Origin: Flavobacterium zhairuonense
GTDB taxonomy: Bacteria; Bacteroidota; Bacteroidia; Flavobacteriales; Flavobacteriaceae
Direction of reading: 5' to 3'
Assembly (NCBI RefSeq): GCF_004352915.1
Contig: NZ_SJSY01000073.1
Span: 434,001 to 498,000 of the forward strand
Length of the DNA stretch: 64,000 nt
The position numbers and the translations under genes were made by a program. The notes under the pieces are model-generated. The model did no database searches. It saw only the letters and a list, made by a program, of their open reading frames with translations, and had not been told where the DNA came from. Below are positions 37,059 through 44,972 of this stretch, one piece after another; the stretch's first letter is position 1; each line of letters opens with the position of its first letter.

Positions 37059-39566
37059 ATGACAAAAAACTTTTATGCTGTAGTATTGTTTATAACAGCT
37101 TCAGTTTCTGCTTTGGCGCAATTAAAATCGCCTTCAGAGTTTATTCCAAACTATGGGAAACAAATAAGTTACTACCATCAAGTCGAGGATTATTTTAAAT
37201 ATCTGACTGAAAATTCGACTTTAATAAAAAAACAGCAATACGGATTAACAAACGAACAACGCGATCTGAATTTATATTTCATTTCGGATGCTGAAAACTT
37301 GAAAAATCTGGAGCAAATTCGTTTGAACAATTTGGCTTCAATTGGACTTTCAGATTCGAAATTGGCTGCGGCACAAGATAAAATTATCGTTTGGTTGAGT
37401 TTCAATGTTCACGGAAATGAGTTTGCCGGAACCGAAAGCGCTTTGACAGTTGCATACGAACTTTTGAATCCAACAAACGAAGAAACCAAGAAATGGCTCA
37501 AAAATACCATCGTAATTCTGGATCCATGTATCAATCCAGATGGATATTCACGTTATGGAAATTGGCTTAGAGAAATTTCAGGAAAGAAAAACCATCCAGG
37601 TTTGTACGATAGAGAACACATGGAAGAATGGCCGGGCGGAAGATACAATCACTACCTTTTTGATTTGAATCGCGATTGGGCGTGGCAAACACAAGTTGAA
37701 TCGCAACAGCGCATAAAAGTATACAACCAATGGATGCCTCAAGTGCATACAGATGTACATGAAATGAGCTATAATTCGCCATACTTTTTCCCGCCAGCGG
37801 CAGAGCCTTTGCATGAATTTATAGAGCAATATCAAAAGGATTTTTATGACGTTTTAGGGAAAAATATTTCACAGAAATTCGACAAGCAAAACTGGATGTA
37901 CAATACCAGAGAACGATTTGATTTGTTTTATCCAAGTTATGGCGATACTTATCCAACTTATAATGGAGCAGTTGGTTTGACATTGGAACAAGGCGGAATA
38001 GGAGCAGGACGCGAAGTGACGATGGAAAATGGCACAAACGTAACTATAAAAGATCGTTTGACGCATCATGCCACAGCAGTATTGACGGTTGTAGAAAGTG
38101 CAGCTTCGCAAAAAGAGGTGCTGTTGAAAGGTTTTAGAGATTTTCATGCAAATGCCCGCAAAAAAGCAAAAGGCGTTTACAATACTTACGTTCTAAAAAA
38201 CAATGCAAAATTGGAGCAACTGACTGAAATGCTGAAAAAAAATGACATTGAATTCAGTTATGCCGATGCTTCTGCAAGTGCTTCAGGATTTCATTATCAA
38301 AACAAAAAAAGTGAAAGTTTCAAGATCGAGCCAAACGATTTAATCATAAAAGCAGATCAGCCGAGATCTGTTTTGGCGCAGGTATTATTTGAACCAAACC
38401 AAAAACTCAACGACAGTTTATCGTATGATATCACAGCTTGGGCATTGCCTCTAGCATACGGAGTTGAAGGTTATGCCGTAAAAAATGCGATCGCTGTTAA
38501 AACAAAATCTCAAATCGAAATTGCGAAAAAAGACATTCCGGCAAGTGTTTATGCTTTTTATGTGCCTTGGAATAGCAGAATTTCAGCTCAGGTGCTTTCG
38601 CTATTGCATCAAGCAAATGTAAAAGTACGATCAGCAATGAAAAAAGCAGTTTTTGGCACTTTGACAATCGAGCCGGGAGGATTAATCATTAGCCGAGCTG
38701 ATAATCCAAAAATCGCCGATTTTGAAAAAACAGTTAGCGAAATCATTAAGATAAAATCGGATTACAGTTTTATTACAACCGGATTTTCAACCAATTCAAA
38801 AGATATTGGTGGAGAAAATTTTGTTCTTTTAAAAGCGCCAAAAATCTTAATGCTTTCAGGAAAAGGAATTGTTTCGACTGAATTTGGTGCCAATTGGCAT
38901 TATCTGGATGAAGTTGTAAAATATCCAGTGAGTATTGTCGAAACTTCAAATTTCAACCGAGTGAAATTGTACAATTACAATACTTTGATACTTTCTGACG
39001 GCTCTTATGATTTCTCAGAGGATCAGAAAAAACAAATCGATGAGTGGATTAAAAATGGCGGAAAAGTAATTGCCATGAGCAGTGCAATTTCATTATTTCA
39101 AGATCGCGAAGGTTATGCTTTAAGTATGTTTGCGAGCAAAGAAGACAAGGAAAAATCAGAAAAAGAAGAAAAGGAAGTCGAGCTTAAAAAACGCTTTTTA
39201 GACTTTGAAGGATCTGAACGAAGAGAAATTTCAGGAACAATTCCGGGTGCGATTATCGAGAATAAATTGGATAAAACCTATCCAATGGCATTTGGTTTAG
39301 GAAATACGTATTACAGTTTAAAAACCAATGAAAGATCATTTTCGCTTTTAAAAAATGCCATTAATGTTGCTTATATTCCTAAAAACTTTTTGAGTTATGG
39401 TTTTGTTGGAAACGACATCAAGAAAAAACTGCCTGAAACCGTAACTTTTGCAGTTGATAAAAGAGGCGACGGAAGTGTAATTTACATGATGGATAATCCG
39501 CTTTTCAGAGGTTTTTGGGAAAACGGAATACTTTTATTCAGCAATTCATTGTTTTTAGTCAACTAA
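37059..39566 (+). CDS. secreted M14 family zinc carboxypeptidase
   Basis: The protein has 835 residues with a signal peptide (MTKNFYAVVLFITASVSALA). The M14 catalytic domain covers about residues 35-370. The zinc ligands are in NVHGNEFAGTES (His118, Glu121) and in VHTDVHEMSYNSPYFFPP. FDLNRDWAWQTQVESQQ is the substrate-binding Arg region, and GAVGLTLEQGG carries the catalytic Glu. The C-terminal half (about 400-835) has mixed alpha/beta segments and an amidotransferase-like stretch (GANWHYLDEVVKYPVSIVE; DQKKQIDEWIKNGGKVIAMS). There is no T9SS tail, so it is probably periplasmic. It removes C-terminal residues from peptides, and is expressed alone with its own terminator. Confidence 0.93.
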   Translation: MTKNFYAVVLFITASVSALAQLKSPSEFIPNYGKQISYYHQVEDYFKYLTENSTLIKKQQYGLTNEQRDLNLYFISDAENLKNLEQIRLNNLASIGLSDSKLAAAQDKIIVWLSFNVHGNEFAGTESALTVAYELLNPTNEETKKWLKNTIVILDPCINPDGYSRYGNWLREISGKKNHPGLYDREHMEEWPGGRYNHYLFDLNRDWAWQTQVESQQRIKVYNQWMPQVHTDVHEMSYNSPYFFPPAAEPLHEFIEQYQKDFYDVLGKNISQKFDKQNWMYNTRERFDLFYPSYGDTYPTYNGAVGLTLEQGGIGAGREVTMENGTNVTIKDRLTHHATAVLTVVESAASQKEVLLKGFRDFHANARKKAKGVYNTYVLKNNAKLEQLTEMLKKNDIEFSYADASASASGFHYQNKKSESFKIEPNDLIIKADQPRSVLAQVLFEPNQKLNDSLSYDITAWALPLAYGVEGYAVKNAIAVKTKSQIEIAKKDIPASVYAFYVPWNSRISAQVLSLLHQANVKVRSAMKKAVFGTLTIEPGGLIISRADNPKIADFEKTVSEIIKIKSDYSFITTGFSTNSKDIGGENFVLLKAPKILMLSGKGIVSTEFGANWHYLDEVVKYPVSIVETSNFNRVKLYNYNTLILSDGSYDFSEDQKKQIDEWIKNGGKVIAMSSAISLFQDREGYALSMFASKEDKEKSEKEEKEVELKKRFLDFEGSERREISGTIPGAIIENKLDKTYPMAFGLGNTYYSLKTNERSFSLLKNAINVAYIPKNFLSYGFVGNDIKKKLPETVTFAVDKRGDGSVIYMMDNPLFRGFWENGILLFSNSLFLVN

Positions 39567-39570
39567 TAAA

Positions 39571-39608
39571 AAATGCTCTTCAGGAATTATTCAGAAGAGC
39601 ATTTTTTT
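39571..39608 (+). terminator. terminator after the M14 peptidase gene
   Basis: An 11-bp perfect stem (AAATGCTCTTC 39571-39581 with GAAGAGCATTT 39594-39604) is followed by a T run to 39608. Confidence 0.9.
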
Positions 39609-39644
39609 ATTTTGAAGCAGAAATTTTTGTTTTCATAAGAATGT

Positions 39645-39743
39645 TTTGTCCCGCTGTCCGCTATATTCCCGATTAACAAAAACTACGGCTAAAAAGCCTT
39701 GTTTTTCTAAATCGGGAGATGCCGCTTCCATCGGGGCTAGACG
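39645..39743 (-). ncRNA. candidate structured RNA or conserved flavobacterial intergenic element
   Basis: On the minus strand the segment begins CTAGCCCCGATGGAAGCGGC and ends ATATAGCGGACAGCGGGACA. Between these flanks is a nested hairpin: CCCGATT / AATCGGG, then an AAAAAC / GTTTTT stem, then GGCT/AGCC around an AAAA loop. I recall the conserved ends recurring with variable interiors in many flavobacterial intergenic regions, which would fit a structured RNA. It might be the Rfam Flavo-1 type, but I cannot confirm the family. It lies past the terminator of the M14 gene and downstream of the convergent lipocalin-like lipoprotein gene. The plus-strand frame through it is not credible. Confidence 0.5.
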
Positions 39744-39781
39744 ATATTTCTTTGTTTTCAAAAGAACTAAAAAACGAAATT

Positions 39782-40198
39782 TTATTGTTTTACAAAAAAC
39801 AAATCAGAACCATCAACATACGATTTTCCTAAAATCATTTCTCCTTGAGGTGAAACAGAATAAGTCCATTTAGAACCATCTATGATGACTAATTGAATTT
39901 TTGATTCGCCGACAGTAGGGCCACCAGATAAATAATCGAGTTTGTATTCGTATTGATGCTGTTCTTTTTGCCCATTTATATTAATAGTTAAGTTAGACAT
40001 TCCATCAAATGTGTAAACAATATTTTTATCTAAATAATCAGTGATAGTTTCTTTGTTTGGATCCTCGGCAGTTGCAAAAACATGATTTCGTGTTTTTACT
40101 AATTTCCAGCTTCCAATTACTGGATTAGCTTTGTCATCATCATTGGAACAGCTTGTAAAAGCCAAAAGAATAAAAATAATTGGTAGAATTTTTTTCAT
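39782..40198 (-). CDS. lipocalin-like lipoprotein
   Basis: The protein has 138 residues with a clear lipobox: MKKILPIIFILLAFTSC, then a SNDDD run typical of exported Bacteroidota lipoproteins. NPVIGSWKLVKTRNHVF opens a small lipocalin-like barrel, and ITDYLDKNIVYTFDGMSNLT and later GSKWTYSVSPQGEMILG fit its strands. Ligand unknown. It lies 5 nt after the next lipoprotein gene, so the two are co-transcribed. Confidence 0.82.
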   Translation of the reverse strand: MKKILPIIFILLAFTSCSNDDDKANPVIGSWKLVKTRNHVFATAEDPNKETITDYLDKNIVYTFDGMSNLTININGQKEQHQYEYKLDYLSGGPTVGESKIQLVIIDGSKWTYSVSPQGEMILGKSYVDGSDLFFVKQ

Positions 40199-40203
40199 AA
40201 TCT

Positions 40204-40611
40204 TTATTTTACTTTTTCATATTTTGAAATGAAACAGTCATTGCATTCTTCGCTTAAAGTCATTTTATTGCCAGTTACAATAAAAGATCGATTAGCATAA
40301 TATACTTGAGTTAGGTCTTCTTTATCAATTACAATCATTTTTTTATTTCCACCATAAATTGATTTTTTTGTTGCGATATGATACTTTAGCTTTTGGGTTA
40401 GCTGGCCATCTGTATACGTGCTTACATGAGTGTCAGAGAATTCAAGTTCTTCTTTTCGATTCAAAGCAGCAGGAGTAACACCCTGAAAACCTCCAGTTGA
40501 AGAAACCCACAGCCAGCGTCCTTTTAACGCAGTTGGATTATCATAAATTTTATCATCACCACTGCATGAATTCAAAATGATGAAAGCAAAAAGCAAAAAA
40601 TATTTTTTCAT
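40204..40611 (-). CDS. small lipoprotein of the lipocalin-like type
   Basis: The protein has 135 residues. The signal is MKKYFLLFAFIILNSC with lipidation at Cys16 and a SGDD export-type sequence after it. ALKGRWLWVSSTGGFQGVTP and YANRSFIVTGNKMTLSEECN suggest a small beta-barrel similar to its neighbour. CNDC near the C-terminus may form a disulfide. Function unknown. It is operonic with the 138-residue lipoprotein. Confidence 0.78.
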   Translation of the reverse strand: MKKYFLLFAFIILNSCSGDDKIYDNPTALKGRWLWVSSTGGFQGVTPAALNRKEELEFSDTHVSTYTDGQLTQKLKYHIATKKSIYGGNKKMIVIDKEDLTQVYYANRSFIVTGNKMTLSEECNDCFISKYEKVK

Positions 40612-40677
40612 TGGTTCAAATTTATATTGGTTGATATAAAGATGATGTTTTTGTTAAAAGGTTGCGTTACAGTGTTT

Positions 40678-41277
40678 TTAATTCTTTTGTTTTAGTTCTT
40701 TCAATAGCAATTTTCTTCCTTCCAAAATCATTCTGAAACCATAAGAAATTGTAGCAAAAGCACAGCCTAAACTTACAATTACGTTTGCAAAATTTATTGT
40801 TGTTATTTTTCGTGTGATCAAGCAAATACCTAGAAAAGCAAACAAAGAAGTCCATGTTCCCATATAAAGATCAAAAGTTCTTTTGAATATTTTGCCTAGC
40901 GGAAAAAAATGCAGACCGACAATCAAAACAAAAAAGCAGATAAATAATTCATCATGATTGATATTCATCAAAATGTTTTTTGCTGCCAAAATTCCTAAAC
41001 CTTCGAGACCAAAAATGATTAAAAACCATTTTTCATTTTTCTTTTCTTCCTCTGTTTTTTCGACTGTGCTTTCAGGCAGGCTTTTTTGCGCTTTTGAAAA
41101 CTTCATATAAAAAAACAAAAAACTCATAATGATTATGCCTAGAAGAACGCCCACAAGACGGGAATCTTTATTCTCGAGATAATATTCTGCAATAAAAGCC
41201 CAAATCGAAGTATTTATGATCATAAAAAACAAACCTCCAATGGGTTTGTCGATATCTTTTTTAGTTAAGGTGCTCAT
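40678..41277 (-). CDS. multi-pass membrane protein, unknown
   Basis: The protein has 199 residues with about five or six hydrophobic segments ([95 protein letters not shown]) and a charged internal loop rich in Glu and Lys. It has no recognisable motif. Its ATG is 31 nt after the next membrane-protein gene, suggesting a shared transcript. Confidence 0.72.
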   Translation of the reverse strand: MSTLTKKDIDKPIGGLFFMIINTSIWAFIAEYYLENKDSRLVGVLLGIIIMSFLFFYMKFSKAQKSLPESTVEKTEEEKKNEKWFLIIFGLEGLGILAAKNILMNINHDELFICFFVLIVGLHFFPLGKIFKRTFDLYMGTWTSLFAFLGICLITRKITTINFANVIVSLGCAFATISYGFRMILEGRKLLLKELKQKN

Positions 41278-41308
41278 TTTTTGGTTTTATTAATTTCTTT
41301 TAGAAGTT

Positions 41309-41938
41309 TTAACTTAAAACAACTGCTGGAGTTGGATCATTTTCTTTGATTCTTAATCTGCATTTTTTCTCAATATCATAAACATTGTCAATTCCGGTTA
41401 AGTAAATAATATCCGGAACAAATTTATCGGGTTGGTTTTTTCTGCTTTCCATTTTTCCAGTTCGCAATTCAAATTCGATTTCGCCAAAGTTATTTTTAGC
41501 TTTAATTTTTATGCTTCCTGTAAATTGTTCCCAATCCGTACTAATCGTTTTGCCATTTTGAAATTGTATCAGTCTAGTTTCTGTTCCAACAAAATAGCCA
41601 CCATTTTGAAATATGCCATAAATTGAGCGTATTGTTACATATATTCCAGCCAGTACAAGCAGAATAATAATGCCACCCGGAAAGATCAATTCACCTAAAT
41701 CATCTAAACTTGCGGTTACCGGCGATCCATTAGCCTCAAAATGAACTTCTTCATTTTGAAATAAAGGCCCAAAAAAAGCATTTACAAAAAGACTCATAAA
41801 AGCTAACATCAGTATTCCAATAAGTAATTCGCCTAATTTTTTTTTAAGTGGATGTTTTCGCTGTGCTTTTAATGCAAAATCTATTGTTTCATTTTCAATT
41901 TGTTTTTTCAGATCAATTGGTAATTCGGTTAAATTCAT
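41309..41938 (-). CDS. membrane protein, unknown
   Basis: The protein has 209 residues. A charged N-terminus leads to two membrane segments (GELLIGILMLAFMSLFVNAFF and LIFPGGIIILLVLAGIYVTI) separated by about 35 residues. The C-terminal soluble part (TRLIQFQNGKTISTDWEQFTG, GEIEFELRTGKMESR) looks like a PH-like beta domain. This is a common plan in uncharacterised Bacteroidota membrane proteins. Downstream partner at 40678-41277. Confidence 0.72.
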   Translation of the reverse strand: MNLTELPIDLKKQIENETIDFALKAQRKHPLKKKLGELLIGILMLAFMSLFVNAFFGPLFQNEEVHFEANGSPVTASLDDLGELIFPGGIIILLVLAGIYVTIRSIYGIFQNGGYFVGTETRLIQFQNGKTISTDWEQFTGSIKIKAKNNFGEIEFELRTGKMESRKNQPDKFVPDIIYLTGIDNVYDIEKKCRLRIKENDPTPAVVLS

Positions 41939-41961
41939 TTTTGGTAAATTGTAGTTTGGTT

Positions 41962-42393
41962 TTAATTTATGTTTTCGTTCAATTCAAATAGAATATAGGT
42001 TCCGTGTTCTGACATTCCTTTTTCTTTTTCAACAAATCCTTTTCGTTTATAAAAATCAACGGCTTTGCTGTTTTTTTCAAGGCATTTTAATGTCAGGGGA
42101 AATGTTGTTTTTCTGGTAGCCACTTTCAGCAATTCAGTTCCAATGTTTTTTCCTTGATGTTCTCGGGCAACGTATAAATGATGAATAAAATTATTAGGCA
42201 TCCATATTGAAATAAATCCAACGGGAATGTTATCGATAAGTGCGGTTAAGATAAGTTCGCCTTGTGTCAATTTTTCAAAATCATCTAATTGAAATTCAGA
42301 TGGATCGAGCCACGAAAAAGTGTTTTTTCGTTCCTCTAAAAATAATCTTTTCAAAGGGCCGTAGTCATTTTTTCTGATTTCAGTTATGGTCAT
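41962..42393 (-). CDS. GNAT acetyltransferase
   Basis: The protein has 143 residues, starting MTITEIRKNDYGPLKRLFLEERK. The acetyl-CoA loop is LYVAREHQGKNIGTELLKVA, and LKCLEKNSKAVDFYKRKGFVE is the C-terminal helix and strand. This is the usual small GNAT plan. Substrate unknown. The DUF4919-like gene ends 14 nt upstream. Confidence 0.88.
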   Translation of the reverse strand: MTITEIRKNDYGPLKRLFLEERKNTFSWLDPSEFQLDDFEKLTQGELILTALIDNIPVGFISIWMPNNFIHHLYVAREHQGKNIGTELLKVATRKTTFPLTLKCLEKNSKAVDFYKRKGFVEKEKGMSEHGTYILFELNENIN

Positions 42394-42407
42394 TCAACTT
42401 GGAGATT

Positions 42408-43088
42408 TTACTTCAATGATTTAGCTTCATTTTCCAGCATTTTTTCAATATTGAAATATACGCCATCAACATTGTATTTTCCTTTTTCAAAACTAAGATA
42501 ATCGCAGTTTCCAACTAATGATTGTCCTTTCGATTCGAGTTCAAAAAGATGCAGCATCACATATTCATGATCAACCAACAAAACATGAAATCCTGTTTCG
42601 CATTTTTTTCCATCTCCAGAAGAAAGAATGGCGTTCATGATGTTGTGAAATTTATACGAAGTTATTTTGGCAGATTCGTCATCTCCTTTCAAATGATAGA
42701 TGTATGCCAGATAATTTAGTTGTTGAAGATCAAAAGGAAAATCAGCGAGCGTATGATTGGCTAGTTTAATGATTTCGTCATAATCTGCGGTTTCTAGCTT
42801 TTCTTTATTGTAATATTCGCGAAGCTTTTTTTCGTCGGGAGATCTCCAGAAAGCGTTATATTTTGGCTGAAAAACATATCCAAAGTATAAATGTCTGAAT
42901 TCATCCTGCGTCATAAGCGTATCATTTTTGGTTAATCGATCCATCAAATTCGGATAATAAAATGCCGATTTTTTATCTGTAATATTTTTTTCGATTTGTT
43001 TGTAATCTGGAGCTTTGAAATCAAGTTCTTGCGCAAAAGCGCTGATTCCGAAACTAAAAAGCAAGAGTAGGAGAATTTGTTTTAGCAT
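42408..43088 (-). CDS. secreted DUF4919-like protein
   Basis: The protein has 226 residues with a signal peptide (MLKQILLLLLFSFGISAFAQ). The remainder is mostly helical: DKKSAFYYPNLMDRLTKNDT, LMTQDEFRHLYFGYVFQPKY, then ADFPFDLQQLNYLAYIYHLKG, a TPR-like helix pair. The sequence agrees with the Bacteroidota DUF4919 family as I know it. No catalytic residues are evident. It is probably periplasmic and in an operon with the GNAT gene. Confidence 0.75.
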   Translation of the reverse strand: MLKQILLLLLFSFGISAFAQELDFKAPDYKQIEKNITDKKSAFYYPNLMDRLTKNDTLMTQDEFRHLYFGYVFQPKYNAFWRSPDEKKLREYYNKEKLETADYDEIIKLANHTLADFPFDLQQLNYLAYIYHLKGDDESAKITSYKFHNIMNAILSSGDGKKCETGFHVLLVDHEYVMLHLFELESKGQSLVGNCDYLSFEKGKYNVDGVYFNIEKMLENEAKSLK

Positions 43089-43121
43089 GGTTAGAAAGTT
43101 TTTTGGTTATATTAGAAATAG

Positions 43122-43508
43122 TTATTTTTCTTTGGTATCAATAATCCATTTTCCTTGTTCTTTTGCAATATCGATTAATTTTTGACCGTGTTCTGTCATT
43201 AAATTTTGTGCAATAAGTCTTTCTGCTCTTTCAATATTTGGCTTGCTCCATTTGCTCGTTTTCGGATTTCGATGCGAAAAAGTCAGGTAATAACTTTCGG
43301 CATCACGTTTTTTGCAAAGGCTATCGATCCAGCCAAAACATAACGCTTCTTCTGTAGCTTCTATTAAATTGATGCTTGGCGTTTTGCTTTTTTTGTGATA
43401 CAAAATAAGCCAAACCGATTTTTCAATTTGGCAGTTTGCGTCAAGCCAATTGCGCCAATCTTGTCTGGTTGGCGCATAAACGGCTAATTTCCCATCTTTA
43501 GTTTCCAT
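43122..43508 (-). CDS. YdeI/OmpD-associated family protein, apparently short at the C-terminus
   Basis: The protein has 128 residues. The N-terminal part is unmistakable: RQDWRNWLDANCQIEKSVWL, EEALCFGWIDSLCKKRD, and FSHRNPKTSKWSKPNIERAE. Family members usually continue for about 60 more residues with a conserved AKR.ETR segment, which is missing here; the frame ends after WIIDTKEK. This may be a natural short form or a truncation. The family is loosely tied to peptide or bacteriocin tolerance; the mechanism is unknown. Confidence 0.85.
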   Translation of the reverse strand: METKDGKLAVYAPTRQDWRNWLDANCQIEKSVWLILYHKKSKTPSINLIEATEEALCFGWIDSLCKKRDAESYYLTFSHRNPKTSKWSKPNIERAERLIAQNLMTEHGQKLIDIAKEQGKWIIDTKEK

Positions 43509-43620
43509 AATTTTTAATTTACTTTATAAAGATAAAATCACCTATTGACAACCGTATGTCAGTAGTAAAAATAAGATTAAAAAACTGAAAATTAAAGTGT
43601 TATTTGTTTAAAAGATTTAT

Positions 43621-44355
43621 TTATAATCCCATTTGTTTTCTTAAATCAATATTTAAGCTGTATTGTTCTTCAATAGGAATTATTTTTCGGGATACTTTGT
43701 TGATGTCGCTTCCTTCTTGTGTCCATAAAAACGGATAAAAATTGAAAACCTGATCACCTTTTAATCCGGCAACTTCATCTTTCCATTTTTCCCATCTGCT
43801 TCCTTCGTAATAATTGTCTAAATCGTTGTTGAAGCAAAAATCCAAAAATTGAGGATAATTAATGCCTAGAGGCTCAAATTCTAAATTGTCAGGAGAGAAA
43901 TAATATACTTTGCCAACATCAGTTCCAAGTGCGCCACCGTTTAAAATGTAAAAGCCACCCAAAGCATCATCAGCAATTAATAAGTAACCTGGAACTTCTC
44001 CAAATTCTTTAAAAGTTTTTCCTTTGTTCCAATCTGGAAGATTGCGATTGAGTTTTGCGCTTCCAGAACCTAGAATTCTGATCCAGCCATTGTCTACTAA
44101 AATACCGCCGGTTTTGTAAATAACAGCGCCCATTGTTGTTTTTGTGCTTATTTGGGTGTGATACAAAGCGTCATTTGCTTTTTGCGAATCAACAGGAAGG
44201 ATTTCTATTTTGTTTTTTGCAGTTCCTGCAATTTCTTTGACTGATTTCCAGCCTGAATCATTTTTGTCGATGAGTTCGTTTAACGGTAGCATTTTTGTTT
44301 GTGAAAAACTTGTAGAGGTAATAATAATAAAGGCGATTAGGGGTAAAAATTTCAT
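43621..44355 (-). CDS. DUF2625 family protein with signal peptide
   Basis: The protein has 244 residues. MKFLPLIAFIIITSTSFSQ is a signal peptide. The body matches the family: LNELIDKNDSGWKSVKEI, EILPVDSQKANDALYHTQIS, TTMGAVIYKTGGILVDNGWI, RILGSGSAKLNRNLPDWNKG, then ADDALGGFYILNGGALGTDVG. The function of DUF2625 is unknown, and most homologues are cytoplasmic, so the signal peptide is noteworthy. The spacer 43509-43620 holds nothing recognisable. Confidence 0.85.
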   Translation of the reverse strand: MKFLPLIAFIIITSTSFSQTKMLPLNELIDKNDSGWKSVKEIAGTAKNKIEILPVDSQKANDALYHTQISTKTTMGAVIYKTGGILVDNGWIRILGSGSAKLNRNLPDWNKGKTFKEFGEVPGYLLIADDALGGFYILNGGALGTDVGKVYYFSPDNLEFEPLGINYPQFLDFCFNNDLDNYYEGSRWEKWKDEVAGLKGDQVFNFYPFLWTQEGSDINKVSRKIIPIEEQYSLNIDLRKQMGL

Positions 44356-44381
44356 TTTGAGTTGTAGTTGTTTTTGGGTTG

Positions 44382-44771
44382 TTATTTGAGTCGAAGCAAG
44401 ACTCCTTTTCGTTTGACAATGTTTTTATAATCCCACTGAATTTCTGTGCTTTTTCCGAGCCATCTTTTTAGGTCTTTTTTGTTTATTTGATCTGCATTTG
44501 TGTAACGTATTTCGGCAGCTTTAAACGAGCCTTCGTTTTTCAGTTTTTCTTCTTCAAAAGTTTGTCCGCTCCAGAAAAGTAATCTAACCGAATCTTTCAG
44601 CTTGCTGTAGCCCACAATCGGATTTCCTTCTAAAAACCAAACCGGATGGGCATGCCAGATTTTGTTTTCTGAATTTGGCAGGTTTTCATCAATTATCAAC
44701 GCTAACTGGTCGCAAATTTCTTTGTCAGAGCTGCTTTGTGAATCATTATAATCTTGAATAGTTGTATTCAT
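44382..44771 (-). CDS. DUF1801 family protein
   Basis: The ATG at 44771 (MNTTIQDYNDSQSSSDKEIC) gives 129 residues; the frame extends to 44798 without support. Family features are NKIWHAHPVWFLEGNPIVGYS, LKDSVRLLFWSGQTFEEEKL and AEIRYTNADQINKKDLKRWL. This is the third DUF1801 protein in the window. Function unknown. It lies 26 nt upstream of the DUF2625 gene on the same strand. Confidence 0.85.
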   Translation of the reverse strand: MNTTIQDYNDSQSSSDKEICDQLALIIDENLPNSENKIWHAHPVWFLEGNPIVGYSKLKDSVRLLFWSGQTFEEEKLKNEGSFKAAEIRYTNADQINKKDLKRWLGKSTEIQWDYKNIVKRKGVLLRLK

Positions 44772-44882
44772 AATTAATTTAGATTTTAGTAAACACAATC
44801 TTTCTGAATGCCTTAACTGAAATTAGATATTAAAAATTAAAAATCATTTCTGTATGTGCTAAATTAAGCTTTTTAATACAAA

Positions 44883-44914
44883 AAAATCCGATCTGTTTTC
44901 ACAAATCGGATTTT
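44883..44914 (-). terminator. terminator after lpd
   Basis: A 10-bp stem (AAAATCCGAT 44883-44892 with ATCGGATTTT 44905-44914) runs into T residues on the minus strand. A second small hairpin, GTAAAGAT/ATCTTTAC (44943-44964 region), lies between it and the lpd stop. Confidence 0.82.
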
Positions 44915-44972
44915 ATAAATTGAAAATTATATATAACTCCGTAAAGATATTTGAATCTTTACATTGTATATT

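Noticed and set aside
39646..39873. 75-codon plus-strand frame
   Set aside because: It runs through the structured intergenic element and then antisense into the lipocalin-like lipoprotein gene; no protein features.
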